NCBI GenBank assembly: GCA_947503245.1
Contig: CANNCV010000002.1
Location: 62,001 to 126,000, forward strand
DNA: 64,000 bases
Direction of reading: 5' to 3'
Source: an uncultured Sphingomonadaceae bacterium
GTDB taxonomy: Bacteria; Pseudomonadota; Alphaproteobacteria; Sphingomonadales; Sphingomonadaceae
Below the pieces are notes generated by a model, which saw only the letters and a program-made list of their open reading frames with translations, ran no database searches and was not told the origin of the DNA. Numbering within the stretch: position 1 is the first letter of the stretch; every line of letters begins with the position of its first letter. The position numbers were made by a program, and so were the translations under genes. Shown here piece after piece: positions 9,910-17,105 of the stretch.

Positions 9910-10130
9910 GCTGCCCCCTCTGTCACGGGTACCTGAGAGTTTTCCCGGGCTGATTAAGGCCAAAGCCAAAATCGCCTGATTACCCCTTCGGTGGCCTCTA
10001 ATGTGTAAGCATTAAAGACGCTTTCCAGAGTGTCCTGCCGATACGGTCCTTGAGACCTGAGAGTTTCCGGGGCGGTTGCTCCTTCGGTAGCCAGATACGC
10101 ATATTACCGCGAATCCAAGCATTCTCCCGC
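9910..10130 (-). promoter_or_regulatory. Tandem glycine riboswitch in the gcvT leader
   Basis: Two glycine aptamers read on the minus strand. Aptamer 1 (about 10130 to 10020) contains ACCGAAGGAGCAA (complement at 10076-10088) and CTCTCAGG (complement at 10056-10063). Aptamer 2 (about 10010 to 9910) contains ACCGAAGGGG (complement at 9983-9992) and CTCTCAGG (complement at 9932-9939), closing with AGAGGGGGCAGC (complement at 9910-9921). These are the hallmark conserved segments of the family. Such leaders normally switch on gcv expression when glycine is plentiful. No intrinsic terminator follows aptamer 2, so control of translation initiation seems more likely; this is inference. Confidence 0.95.
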
Positions 10131-10137
10131 ATCAGCC

Positions 10138-10151
10138 TTGATTTACATCAA
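10138..10151. promoter_or_regulatory. Perfect FNR/CRP-family dyad upstream of the gcv riboswitch
   Basis: The sequence TTGATTTACATCAA is a perfect match to the FNR consensus TTGAT-N4-ATCAA. It lies 8 bases upstream of the first aptamer, where the gcv transcription start or core promoter should be. A bound FNR/FixK-type protein there would be expected to block or modulate initiation. No regulator gene of this family is present in the window. The match is exact, but function is inferred. Confidence 0.5.
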
Positions 10152-10309
10152 AGACAAAAAATAACTGCCGCAGGTGCGAAAAGGAGTCAATTCACTCTCT
10201 GGAATTAATTGGTAACAGTCTGAAAAGTAGCAGAATATTTATAATGCGCTTGCGGATAATTTGTGCCTGCCCTTGCAAATTGTTGCAGCGCAGCAATCTC
10301 GCCCACTAT

Positions 10310-11476
10310 TCAAACGTGAGTCAATCCTTCCGGCACGTGTCCAATATGCTCCGCATAACGGTTCAAAGCATAGCGATCCGTCATCCCTGCGATAAAATCC
10401 ATAATCATCCGGCCATTATGACAGACGTCATCGCTGAGCCGTGATTGCCAGTCTGATGGCAAATGCTCTGGATTATCGCGGTAAAAGCGTGCCAATTTTT
10501 CGATAATATGGGCTGCTTTTTCTGCTGCTTCGCGCTGCTGAGGGTGCAGATATAATTGTTTGTACATAAACGCTTTTAACGCACGCTCTCGCGCAGCCAT
10601 ATCGTCGGAAAAGCCGCATATTGTGCGGCCAACGCTGCGTATATCGTCTGCACTGCTAATGTTATGTGCCGACAGTCTTTCACGGCTGGTTTCGATAACA
10701 TCATTGACCATCAGGCCAATTTGACCACGTACAAGCTCCCGCAAAAGCATAGCTTCGCTTGTCCCGGAGTAGCGGATTCGGAGCATATGCCATTGTTCCG
10801 CAAGTGACGGCTCTTCCAACAATACCGATAAATCCAAAAAGCCTGCGCGATACCCATCATCTATATCATGATTGTCATAGGCAATATCATCCGCAACAGC
10901 TGCGATCTGCGCTTCTAGTGACGCATAGCTGGTCAGTTCCAGCGGCATTGCATCATCGCATTGTTGCAATGCCCATGTGCGTTTCTCAACCGGTCCATTA
11001 TGCTTGGCCAGTCCTTCCAGAACCTCCCAAGACAGATTCAGTCCGGGCCGGTCAATATAGGGAGAATCGAGCTGCATTACAGTGCGCAATGTCTGTGCAT
11101 TATGGTCAAAGCCGCCGCAATCGGCGAACACGATATTGAGCGCGCGCTCCCCTGCATGGCCAAATGGCGGATGGCCGATATCGTGTGATAAGCACAAAGC
11201 CTCTGTCAGATCTTCATTAGCGCCCAAGGCACGAGCAATTGTGCGACCAATTTGCGCAACCTCCAGACTATGCGTCAGACGGACACGGTAATGATCGCCA
11301 TCCGGCGCGATAAACACCTGCGTTTTGTGCCGCAATCGGCGGAACGATATCGAGTGAATGATGCGGTCGCGATCCCGCTGAAAATCATCGCGCGGGCCAC
11401 GCACATTGCTGCGTTCTTCGGGAAATTGCCGACCCCGCGATTGCTCTGCATGGCTGGCATAGGATGCATAGGGCAT
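10310..11476 (-). CDS. dgt: Deoxyguanosinetriphosphate triphosphohydrolase-like protein
   Basis: HD-superfamily dNTP triphosphohydrolase-like protein (388 aa), which would cleave dGTP or other dNTPs to the nucleoside and triphosphate. The HD motif set is visible: RLTHSLEVAQIGRTIAR gives the first His, CLSHDIGHPPFGHAGE gives the HD pair, and ADDIAYDNHDIDDG supplies the distal Asp. RRLRHKTQVF is the family N-terminal motif. The length fits the short, non-enterobacterial Dgt class. It starts six bases after the racemase-like gene and looks like the last gene of the pnt operon. The 170-nt gap downstream holds the gcv promoter region. Confidence 0.92.
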   Translation of the reverse strand: MPYASYASHAEQSRGRQFPEERSNVRGPRDDFQRDRDRIIHSISFRRLRHKTQVFIAPDGDHYRVRLTHSLEVAQIGRTIARALGANEDLTEALCLSHDIGHPPFGHAGERALNIVFADCGGFDHNAQTLRTVMQLDSPYIDRPGLNLSWEVLEGLAKHNGPVEKRTWALQQCDDAMPLELTSYASLEAQIAAVADDIAYDNHDIDDGYRAGFLDLSVLLEEPSLAEQWHMLRIRYSGTSEAMLLRELVRGQIGLMVNDVIETSRERLSAHNISSADDIRSVGRTICGFSDDMAARERALKAFMYKQLYLHPQQREAAEKAAHIIEKLARFYRDNPEHLPSDWQSRLSDDVCHNGRMIMDFIAGMTDRYALNRYAEHIGHVPEGLTHV

Positions 11477-11482
11477 ATCCCG

Positions 11483-12178
11483 TCAATCCGCCGTCAATAT
11501 CCAGTCTACAGCCGCGTCAGCATGGATTTTGGTGCTGTCATAGATAGGCAGCACATTGGCCTGTGTATTTACCAGCATTTCCAATTCGGTGCTGCCCAGC
11601 ACAATCGCCTCAATATCTTCCTTTGCGATATCCGTCAGAAAGGTCTTCATCGTCCGCTCACTGTCACGATTGACATTGCCCTGCATCAATTCATCATAAA
11701 TGATACGATCAATCTCTGTCACGCGCACCATATTGGGCGTCATCAAATTAACCCCGTGAGATACCAGACGGCGGCGATAAAAGCTTTCGGTCATGACATT
11801 GCGTGTGCCGATAATCGCAGCTTTTTTGATCTTATCCTGCTTCATCTTTTTGCCAACGCAATCGGCAATATGGATGAGTGGGATAGAAATTTGAGACGCA
11901 ATGTCGTCTGCCACACGGTGCATGGAATTGGCGCAGATCAGCAATGCTGTGGCTCCGGCTTTTTCAAGCCTTTGCGCCGCATTGCCCAATTTGTCGGCAG
12001 CCATTTCCCATTGCTCGGGCTTTTCAAGCCGTGAAAGATCGCAAAAGTTGAAACTCTCTATAATCAATGGCGCACTGCACATGCCGCCCGCGCGGCGCTG
12101 CACATCACGGTTGATATGGCGATAATAGGTGATGGTTGAGGCCCAGCTCATCCCACCTAACAGACCAACTTTCCGCAT
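11483..12178 (-). CDS. Aspartate/glutamate racemase family protein with a Ser at the second catalytic Cys
   Basis: A 231-residue member of the Asp/Glu/hydantoin racemase superfamily (YgeA-like). It opens with MRKVGLLGGMSWASTITYY and has the first catalytic cysteine at Cys82 in LLICANSMHRVAD. The second signature, normally GCTE, is here LGSTELE with Ser196; the codon is AGC, complement at 11591-11593. Racemases of this type use two opposing acid/base residues, so a one-sided activity, a changed substrate or a slow enzyme is possible. Its ATG overlaps the pntB stop as TAATG, so it is translationally coupled to the transhydrogenase genes. dgt follows after six bases. Confidence 0.85.
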   Translation of the reverse strand: MRKVGLLGGMSWASTITYYRHINRDVQRRAGGMCSAPLIIESFNFCDLSRLEKPEQWEMAADKLGNAAQRLEKAGATALLICANSMHRVADDIASQISIPLIHIADCVGKKMKQDKIKKAAIIGTRNVMTESFYRRRLVSHGVNLMTPNMVRVTEIDRIIYDELMQGNVNRDSERTMKTFLTDIAKEDIEAIVLGSTELEMLVNTQANVLPIYDSTKIHADAAVDWILTAD

Positions 12179-13662
12179 TAATCGAGTGCCTTAACGATAG
12201 ACTCGACCATCTTCTTGGCATCCGACAACAGCATCATGGTTTGGTCCATATAGAACACATCATTATCAACGCCAGCATAACCTACGCCGCCCATTGAGCG
12301 TTTAATGAAAAACACCTGTTTGGCCTTATCAACGTCAAAGACAGGCATGCCGTAAATGGGTGATGATTTGTCTGTCTTAGCGGCAGGGTTTACAACATCA
12401 TTCGCACCGATAATGAACGCCACATCGGCCTGTGCAAATTCGCTGTTAATATCCTCCAGCTCAAACACTTCATCATAAGGCACATTGGCCTCTGCCAACA
12501 GCACGTTCATATGTCCGGGCATACGGCCAGCAACCGGGTGAATGGCATATTTCACATCCACACCTTCCGCTTTCAGCGCATCCGCCATTTCGCGCAAAAC
12601 ATGTTGTGCTTGCGCCACCGCCATGCCGTAACCTGGAATGATGATAACCTTTTCGGCCTGTTTGAGCATGAACGCGGCATCATCTGCGCTGCCTTGCTTA
12701 TAAGGCCGCTGTTCGCGCACTTCGCCGCCGCCTGCTACATCTTCTGCGCCAAAGCCTCCGGCAATAACGCTAATGAAACTGCGGTTCATCGCCTTACACA
12801 TGATGTAGGACAAGATTGCGCCGGACGAACCAACCAGAGCGCCGGTGATAATCATTGCCGTGTTGCCCAGCGTAAAGCCCATCGCCGCCGCAGCCCAGCC
12901 AGAATAGCTGTTCAGCATCGACACCACGACCGGCATATCTGCGCCGCCAATTGGGATGATGAGCAGAAAACCGATAATGAAGGCCAAGATGGTGATCCAG
13001 ATGATCAACTGCCCTTCACCAGCGCCAGACACAGCGTAGGCGCCGATCATAACCAATATTGCGCCCAGCACGCCAAGGTTGATCAAATGCCGCGCGGGCA
13101 GCAATATTGGTGAACCAGACATATTGCCGTTCAATTTCAAGAACGCGATAACCGAGCCGGAAAATGTAATGGCCCCAATGGCGATGCCAAGGCCCAGCTC
13201 AATACGGCTAGCGAGCAAAATTTGCCCCGCATCGTCAACAATATTGAAGCCAATCGGATCAAGCCAAGCAGCCAAACCCACCAAAACGGCGGCCATACCA
13301 ACAAGCGAGTGAAAAGCCGCGACAAGTTGCGGCATATCCGTCATCGCAATGCGGCGAGCCGTTACAAAACCAATCGCTGCACCAATGGCGATAGCGATGC
13401 CGATTTCGGGCAGGCTGGCGATTTGATGCGTGATCAACGTTGTCACCACCGCGATCAACATACCCGCCATGCCATAACGGTTGCCCGCGCGGCTGGTTTC
13501 AGGGTGCGATAGACCGCGCAGTGCCAGAATGAAGAAAACGCCTGCTACCAGATAGGCCAGCGCGACCATAGGATTGACGGCTTCTCCGCCGCCAGCCGCC
13601 AAAGCAGGTGTGATAGGAAACGCCATAAGGGCGAGCGGCAGTGCAGAAAGAACCCGCATCAT
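12178..13662 (-). CDS. pntB: NAD(P) transhydrogenase beta subunit
   Basis: Membrane beta subunit of proton-translocating transhydrogenase (494 aa), which couples proton entry to reduction of NADP by NADH. The N-terminal half holds about nine hydrophobic segments, and the C-terminal NADP-binding domain III carries IIPGYGMAVAQAQH, HPVAGRMPGHMNVLLAEA and IGANDVVNPAAK, all diagnostic. A hydrophobic, signal-like stretch opens the protein. The start overlaps pntAB by four bases and the stop overlaps the racemase-like gene by one. The subunit split (PntAA, PntAB, PntB) is the alphaproteobacterial arrangement. Confidence 0.96.
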   Translation of the reverse strand: MMRVLSALPLALMAFPITPALAAGGGEAVNPMVALAYLVAGVFFILALRGLSHPETSRAGNRYGMAGMLIAVVTTLITHQIASLPEIGIAIAIGAAIGFVTARRIAMTDMPQLVAAFHSLVGMAAVLVGLAAWLDPIGFNIVDDAGQILLASRIELGLGIAIGAITFSGSVIAFLKLNGNMSGSPILLPARHLINLGVLGAILVMIGAYAVSGAGEGQLIIWITILAFIIGFLLIIPIGGADMPVVVSMLNSYSGWAAAAMGFTLGNTAMIITGALVGSSGAILSYIMCKAMNRSFISVIAGGFGAEDVAGGGEVREQRPYKQGSADDAAFMLKQAEKVIIIPGYGMAVAQAQHVLREMADALKAEGVDVKYAIHPVAGRMPGHMNVLLAEANVPYDEVFELEDINSEFAQADVAFIIGANDVVNPAAKTDKSSPIYGMPVFDVDKAKQVFFIKRSMGGVGYAGVDNDVFYMDQTMMLLSDAKKMVESIVKALD

Positions 13663-13943
13663 TTCTTCTCTTTCTTTTTATACATGGCGAGCATCCGCTC
13701 CGTCACCGCAAAACCGCCGAAAATATTGACCGCTGCCATGACCACAGCCGCAAGGCCCAGATATTTGGCAATAGGTGATGTGGCTTCTGCGCTGGCGACA
13801 AGTGCACCGACGATAATCACAGAGGAAATCGCGTTGGTCACCGCCATCAGCGGCGTATGCAATGCGGGCGTCACCGACCAGACAACATAATAGCCAACAA
13901 AACAGGCCATCACGAAGATGGAGAGAATTGAAATAAAGTCCAT
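13659..13943 (-). CDS. pntAB: NAD(P) transhydrogenase alpha subunit, membrane part
   Basis: Small membrane subunit (94 aa) equivalent to the C-terminal membrane region of enterobacterial PntA. Three to four hydrophobic helices are seen, with the conserved SVTPALHTPLMAVTNAISSVIIVGAL stretch (described by its first residues SVTPALHTPLM) and the FGGFAVTERMLAMYKKKEKK tail. It lies 11 bases after pntAA and overlaps pntB by four bases. Together with PntB it forms the proton channel of the enzyme. Confidence 0.95.
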   Translation of the reverse strand: MDFISILSIFVMACFVGYYVVWSVTPALHTPLMAVTNAISSVIIVGALVASAEATSPIAKYLGLAAVVMAAVNIFGGFAVTERMLAMYKKKEKK

Positions 13944-13954
13944 TTCACAAATTC

Positions 13955-15094
13955 CTAAGCTTGGGCAAGGCGTGGATGCACCACGGCGCCATCTTTGGTC
14001 AGGCGGATTGCATCGCCAATTTCTTCATCCAAAACCGGTTTGCCCGTCTCTTTATCCCAAAAGGCGGAGAGGAAATTAAAGATATTGCGCGAAAACAGCG
14101 CAGAGCTATCAGCAGCCATGCTGGACGGCATATTGCGTGCACCAATAATTTTGACGCCGTGCTTTTCAACCACTTCACCAGCAACCGCGCCCTCAACATT
14201 GCCGCCAGCTTCCGCCGCCAAGTCAACAATGACCGAACCTGCGCGCATTGTGGCGAGCTGACTATCCGACACCAAAAGCGGAGCCGGACGCCCCGGGATT
14301 AGCGCGGTGGTGATGACGATGTCCTGCTTAGCGATATGTGAGGAGACCAATTCAGCCTGCATCGCTTTTTGCTCATCGGTCAACTCGGCGGCATAACCGC
14401 CCTCACCATCAGCTTCCAGACCTTCAGCAAAAACCGCTTTTGCACCAAGGCTTTCAATCTGCTCACGCGTTTCAGGGCGTACATCGGTCGCGCTGACTTG
14501 TGCGCCAAGACGCCGCGCCGTCGCAATCGCTTGCAATCCAGCAACGCCAACACCCATGACAAAGCAGCGTGCAGCCGAAACCGTGCCAGCCGCCGTCATC
14601 ATCATCGGAAAAGCACGGCCATAATGGGCACCCGCTTCCAACACGGCTTTATAACCGGACAGATTTGACTGTGATGACAATATATCCATCGACTGAGCGC
14701 GAGTGATGCGCGGCATGAACTCCATTGCCAACGCCTCAACACCCAGAGCCGCATAAGCATCAACGCGCTTACGATCTCCAACCGGATTAAGACCGGCCAC
14801 GAGCCATGCGCCCTTTTGCACCGATTTCATCTTGGCTGGGTCAACCCCTTGAACACCAACAATAATATCAGCGGCCTTGACTCCTACGGCCTGTGTCACA
14901 ATTTCAGCGCCAGCGGCGGCATAATCATCATCGGCAATATTGGCGGTCTCACCCGCGCCCTTTTGAACCAAAAGCTTAGCCCCGAGACCAATAAACTTTT
15001 TTACTGTTTCAGGAGTTGCCGCTACCCGCCGCTCAAACTCTGCGGCCTCTTTGGCGATGAAAATTGTGCATGCTGATGCTGTGCTGTCACTCAT
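13955..15094 (-). CDS. pntAA: NAD(P) transhydrogenase alpha subunit, NAD-binding part
   Basis: Soluble NAD(H)-binding domain I protein (379 aa) related to alanine dehydrogenase. The N-terminus has the expected KEAAEFERRVAATPETVKK. The RAQSMDILSSQSNLSGYKA loop and the dinucleotide-binding VMGVGVAGLQAIATARRLGA are typical, as is ITTALIPGRPAP. The start is ATG 15094, five bases after the stop of the aa3 subunit IV gene, without a strong ribosome site of its own; this suggests coupling. It hands hydride to PntB across the membrane-anchored complex. Confidence 0.96.
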   Translation of the reverse strand: MSDSTASACTIFIAKEAAEFERRVAATPETVKKFIGLGAKLLVQKGAGETANIADDDYAAAGAEIVTQAVGVKAADIIVGVQGVDPAKMKSVQKGAWLVAGLNPVGDRKRVDAYAALGVEALAMEFMPRITRAQSMDILSSQSNLSGYKAVLEAGAHYGRAFPMMMTAAGTVSAARCFVMGVGVAGLQAIATARRLGAQVSATDVRPETREQIESLGAKAVFAEGLEADGEGGYAAELTDEQKAMQAELVSSHIAKQDIVITTALIPGRPAPLLVSDSQLATMRAGSVIVDLAAEAGGNVEGAVAGEVVEKHGVKIIGARNMPSSMAADSSALFSRNIFNFLSAFWDKETGKPVLDEEIGDAIRLTKDGAVVHPRLAQA

Positions 15095-15099
15095 ATTAT

Positions 15100-15240
15100 C
15101 TAGCTAGCAATGATGAGTACGACGAGGACCGTCACAATCACAGAAACTATCGTTCCGCGCTTAAGCAGTTTGATAAATCCGGAATAGGTGCCGTTGGCAG
15201 CGTCCATATTGGAATCATGCATATTAATATCCGAAGACAT
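15100..15240 (-). CDS. aa3-type cytochrome c oxidase subunit IV-like microprotein
   Basis: A 46-residue protein with a polar, Asp- and Asn-rich N-terminus, the motif NGTYSGFIKLLKRGT at residues 16-30 and one hydrophobic helix (IVSVIVTVLVVLIIA) at the end. This matches the small bacterial aa3 oxidase subunit IV family, which has a single transmembrane helix and an H/N-x-TY-x-GF...K-x-GT motif. AAGGA lies six bases ahead of the ATG (complement tcctt 15246-15250). It is the first gene of the pnt run, with pntAA beginning five bases after its stop. It is separated from any other oxidase gene in the window. The family assignment is from memory of the motif. Confidence 0.8.
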   Translation of the reverse strand: MSSDINMHDSNMDAANGTYSGFIKLLKRGTIVSVIVTVLVVLIIAS

Positions 15241-15471
15241 GGTGATCCTTTCGCAAAATTTGCTATTTTTATTTCAAAAGACTGTTAGCGGGAAGTGGTG
15301 CATTGCTCAAGCGCTGGCGCAACATAAATCCCGAAACTGTGTCCAAAGGCCAGAAGCGCGGCAATAGAGCACCAACTCCCCTTCACCTCATATTTACCAT
15401 TAAACGCTAATAATGTGCCGATACGGGACAATAGGCCAGTTATTTGACTGGTAAATCAAAGGCATAGGCTC

Positions 15472-16890
15472 ATGGCCGAAGAAAAAATACGGCATTTGAT
15501 GCTGATTGATGATGAACCGGCCCAGTGCCGCTTAATTTCTGCGCTTGCATCGAAAGCAGGCTGGCGCACGATCATGGCCCGCGATAGCGAGACAGCGATT
15601 GCCATGCTCGGAACGCAGCAAGGCATGTGTCTCGATGCCATCATCCTTGACCAATGGGTGCCTGGCGATGATTCGACCAAATTAATTGCCGAGTTAAAAT
15701 CCCGCCGCCCTGCTTTGCCTATTCTTATGCTGACCACCAGCACATCGCCTTTACTGGCGGTCGAAGCCATGCGCGCAGGGGCAACCGATTATCTTATCAA
15801 GCCTTTGGCTCCTCATCGGCTGATTGCTGCGCTGAATGCAGCAACGGAGCGGCAAGACCGTGTTGATGAATTAAGGCCAATGACAGAGAAAATCAGTTCA
15901 CCGCTGGATTTTGATGAAATGATTGGCAGCGCACCGCAATTTCGTGCCGCTCTGGCTGTTGCCGCAAAAGCTGCACGTGGCCACGCTCCAGTATTGATTG
16001 AAGGTGAAAGCGGGGTCGGCAAGGAAATGATAGCGCGGGCTATCCATGCCTCTTCACCGCGCGCAAAATCACCATTGCGTCTTGTCAATGCTGGCGGGAT
16101 CAGCAGCGGGCACCTTGATTCCCAGCTATTCGGCCATGAACGTGACGCTTTTCCAGGTGCTTTTGATCGTCATATCGGGACCATTCAACGGGCCGAAAAT
16201 GCAACAATCCTGATTGATGAAGTGGATCATCTGCCAGAAGAGACACAGGAAAAATTGCTGCGGGCTTTGCAAACCGGATATATCCAGCCAGTGGGAGCAC
16301 CCAATGCCTTCCAATGTGATGTGCGCTATATCTTGGCCAGCAATGTGCCTTTGAAACAGTTGGTCGCAAATGGCAGTTTCTCAGCCGAATTGGCGCAATT
16401 TCTATCTTCCAATTTGATTGCCATTCCGCCACTTAGAGACCGTAAAGGCGATATACCCGCATTGGCACGCCATTTTCTGGCGCGCATCGCGGATCAGCCA
16501 GGAATGCATGCATTGGGCATTACGCAAGATGCGATTGATCTGTTGTCGGCTTATGACTGGCCCGGCAATGTCCGCCAGTTGCAGACCACTCTCTTCCGCG
16601 CCGCCATTTTTGCTGATGGTGATGCGTTGACCACTAACGAACTGCCGCACCTTGCCAATTTGATGCGTGATACCGCCAAAACCTCGACCAACATCCATGA
16701 AGGCATTGGTGTGACGCTATATTCTGATGATGGGAATTTGCGCCCATTGGAGGAGATTGAAGCAGACGTTATTCGTCTCGCAATTGGTCATTATCGTGGC
16801 AAAATGACAGAAGTAGCACGCCGTCTCGGCATTGGCCGTTCAACATTATATCGCAAGCTTAGCGAGCTAGGCATCGACAATGTTGCATAG
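15472..16890 (+). CDS. NtrC-type response regulator (receiver, AAA+, Fis-type HTH) with degenerate GAFTGA
   Basis: Three-domain regulator (472 aa). The receiver domain covers about residues 6-120, with phosphoacceptor Asp60 in IILDQWVPG and Lys110. The AAA+ domain has Walker A GESGVGKE (178-185), Walker B ILIDEVD (246-252) and a WPGNVRQL sensor segment. The C-terminal Fis-like helix-turn-helix is MTEVARRLGIGRSTLYRKL. The sigma-54 contact loop, usually GAFTGA, reads DAFPGA at 225-230. Loss of the loop threonine suggests it may not activate sigma-54 polymerase and could act on sigma-70 promoters, as known for some NtrC and TyrR proteins. No partner histidine kinase is adjacent. Confidence 0.9.
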   Translation: MAEEKIRHLMLIDDEPAQCRLISALASKAGWRTIMARDSETAIAMLGTQQGMCLDAIILDQWVPGDDSTKLIAELKSRRPALPILMLTTSTSPLLAVEAMRAGATDYLIKPLAPHRLIAALNAATERQDRVDELRPMTEKISSPLDFDEMIGSAPQFRAALAVAAKAARGHAPVLIEGESGVGKEMIARAIHASSPRAKSPLRLVNAGGISSGHLDSQLFGHERDAFPGAFDRHIGTIQRAENATILIDEVDHLPEETQEKLLRALQTGYIQPVGAPNAFQCDVRYILASNVPLKQLVANGSFSAELAQFLSSNLIAIPPLRDRKGDIPALARHFLARIADQPGMHALGITQDAIDLLSAYDWPGNVRQLQTTLFRAAIFADGDALTTNELPHLANLMRDTAKTSTNIHEGIGVTLYSDDGNLRPLEEIEADVIRLAIGHYRGKMTEVARRLGIGRSTLYRKLSELGIDNVA

Positions 16891-16908
16891 TCATTTTTAA
16901 CAGTTTTT

Positions 16909-17080
16909 CGCCGTATTAAGCCGCGGCAGCTCGGCCTTGCGAACCCGCTGGGGCTTTTTTGTAATTTCGCCGCAATAAGCGGCGGCGGCCGGTCGGCCTT
17001 GCGAACCCGTTGGGGCTTTTTGTAATTACGCCGCAATAAGCGGCGGCGGCCGGTCGGCCTTTCGAACCCGTTGGGTTCGA
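16909..17080. repeat. Tandem array of a 61-bp hairpin-forming repeat (two full copies plus a truncated one)
   Basis: Unit 1 starts at 16909 (diverged, 59 bp), unit 2 at 16968 (61 bp) and unit 3 at 17029 (cut at about 17080). Units 2 and 3 open with the perfect hairpin CGCCGCAATAAGCGGCG and continue with the self-complementary GGCCGGTCGGCC, then TTGCGAACCCGTTGGGG and a T-run in unit 2. Unit 3 ends in a perfect 8-bp stem TCGAACCC/GGGTTCGA (17062-17080). The array fills the 215-bp convergent gap between the NtrC-like gene and folP, so it may terminate transcription from either side. It resembles a REP-like intergenic element. Confidence 0.75.
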
Positions 17081-17105
17081 TAGCGGGGAATCCTTAATTA
17101 CACCG

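Noticed and set aside
11252-12034. Long open frame on the plus strand (about 260 codons)
   Set aside because: It is antisense to dgt and the racemase-like gene, which have clear family motifs; its translation is Ile/His-rich with no recognisable domain.
12511-13113. Open frame of about 200 codons on the plus strand
   Set aside because: It is opposite to pntB, whose domain III motifs are unambiguous; the reading has no domain.
16791-17036. Open frame covering the hairpin repeats (Pro-, Lys-, Arg-rich)
   Set aside because: Its regularity comes from the 61-bp repeat unit; it overlaps the end of the NtrC-like gene and has no ribosome site.
16909-17080. CRISPR array
   Set aside because: The units are continuous tandem copies with hairpins and no unique spacers, and no cas gene is in the window.
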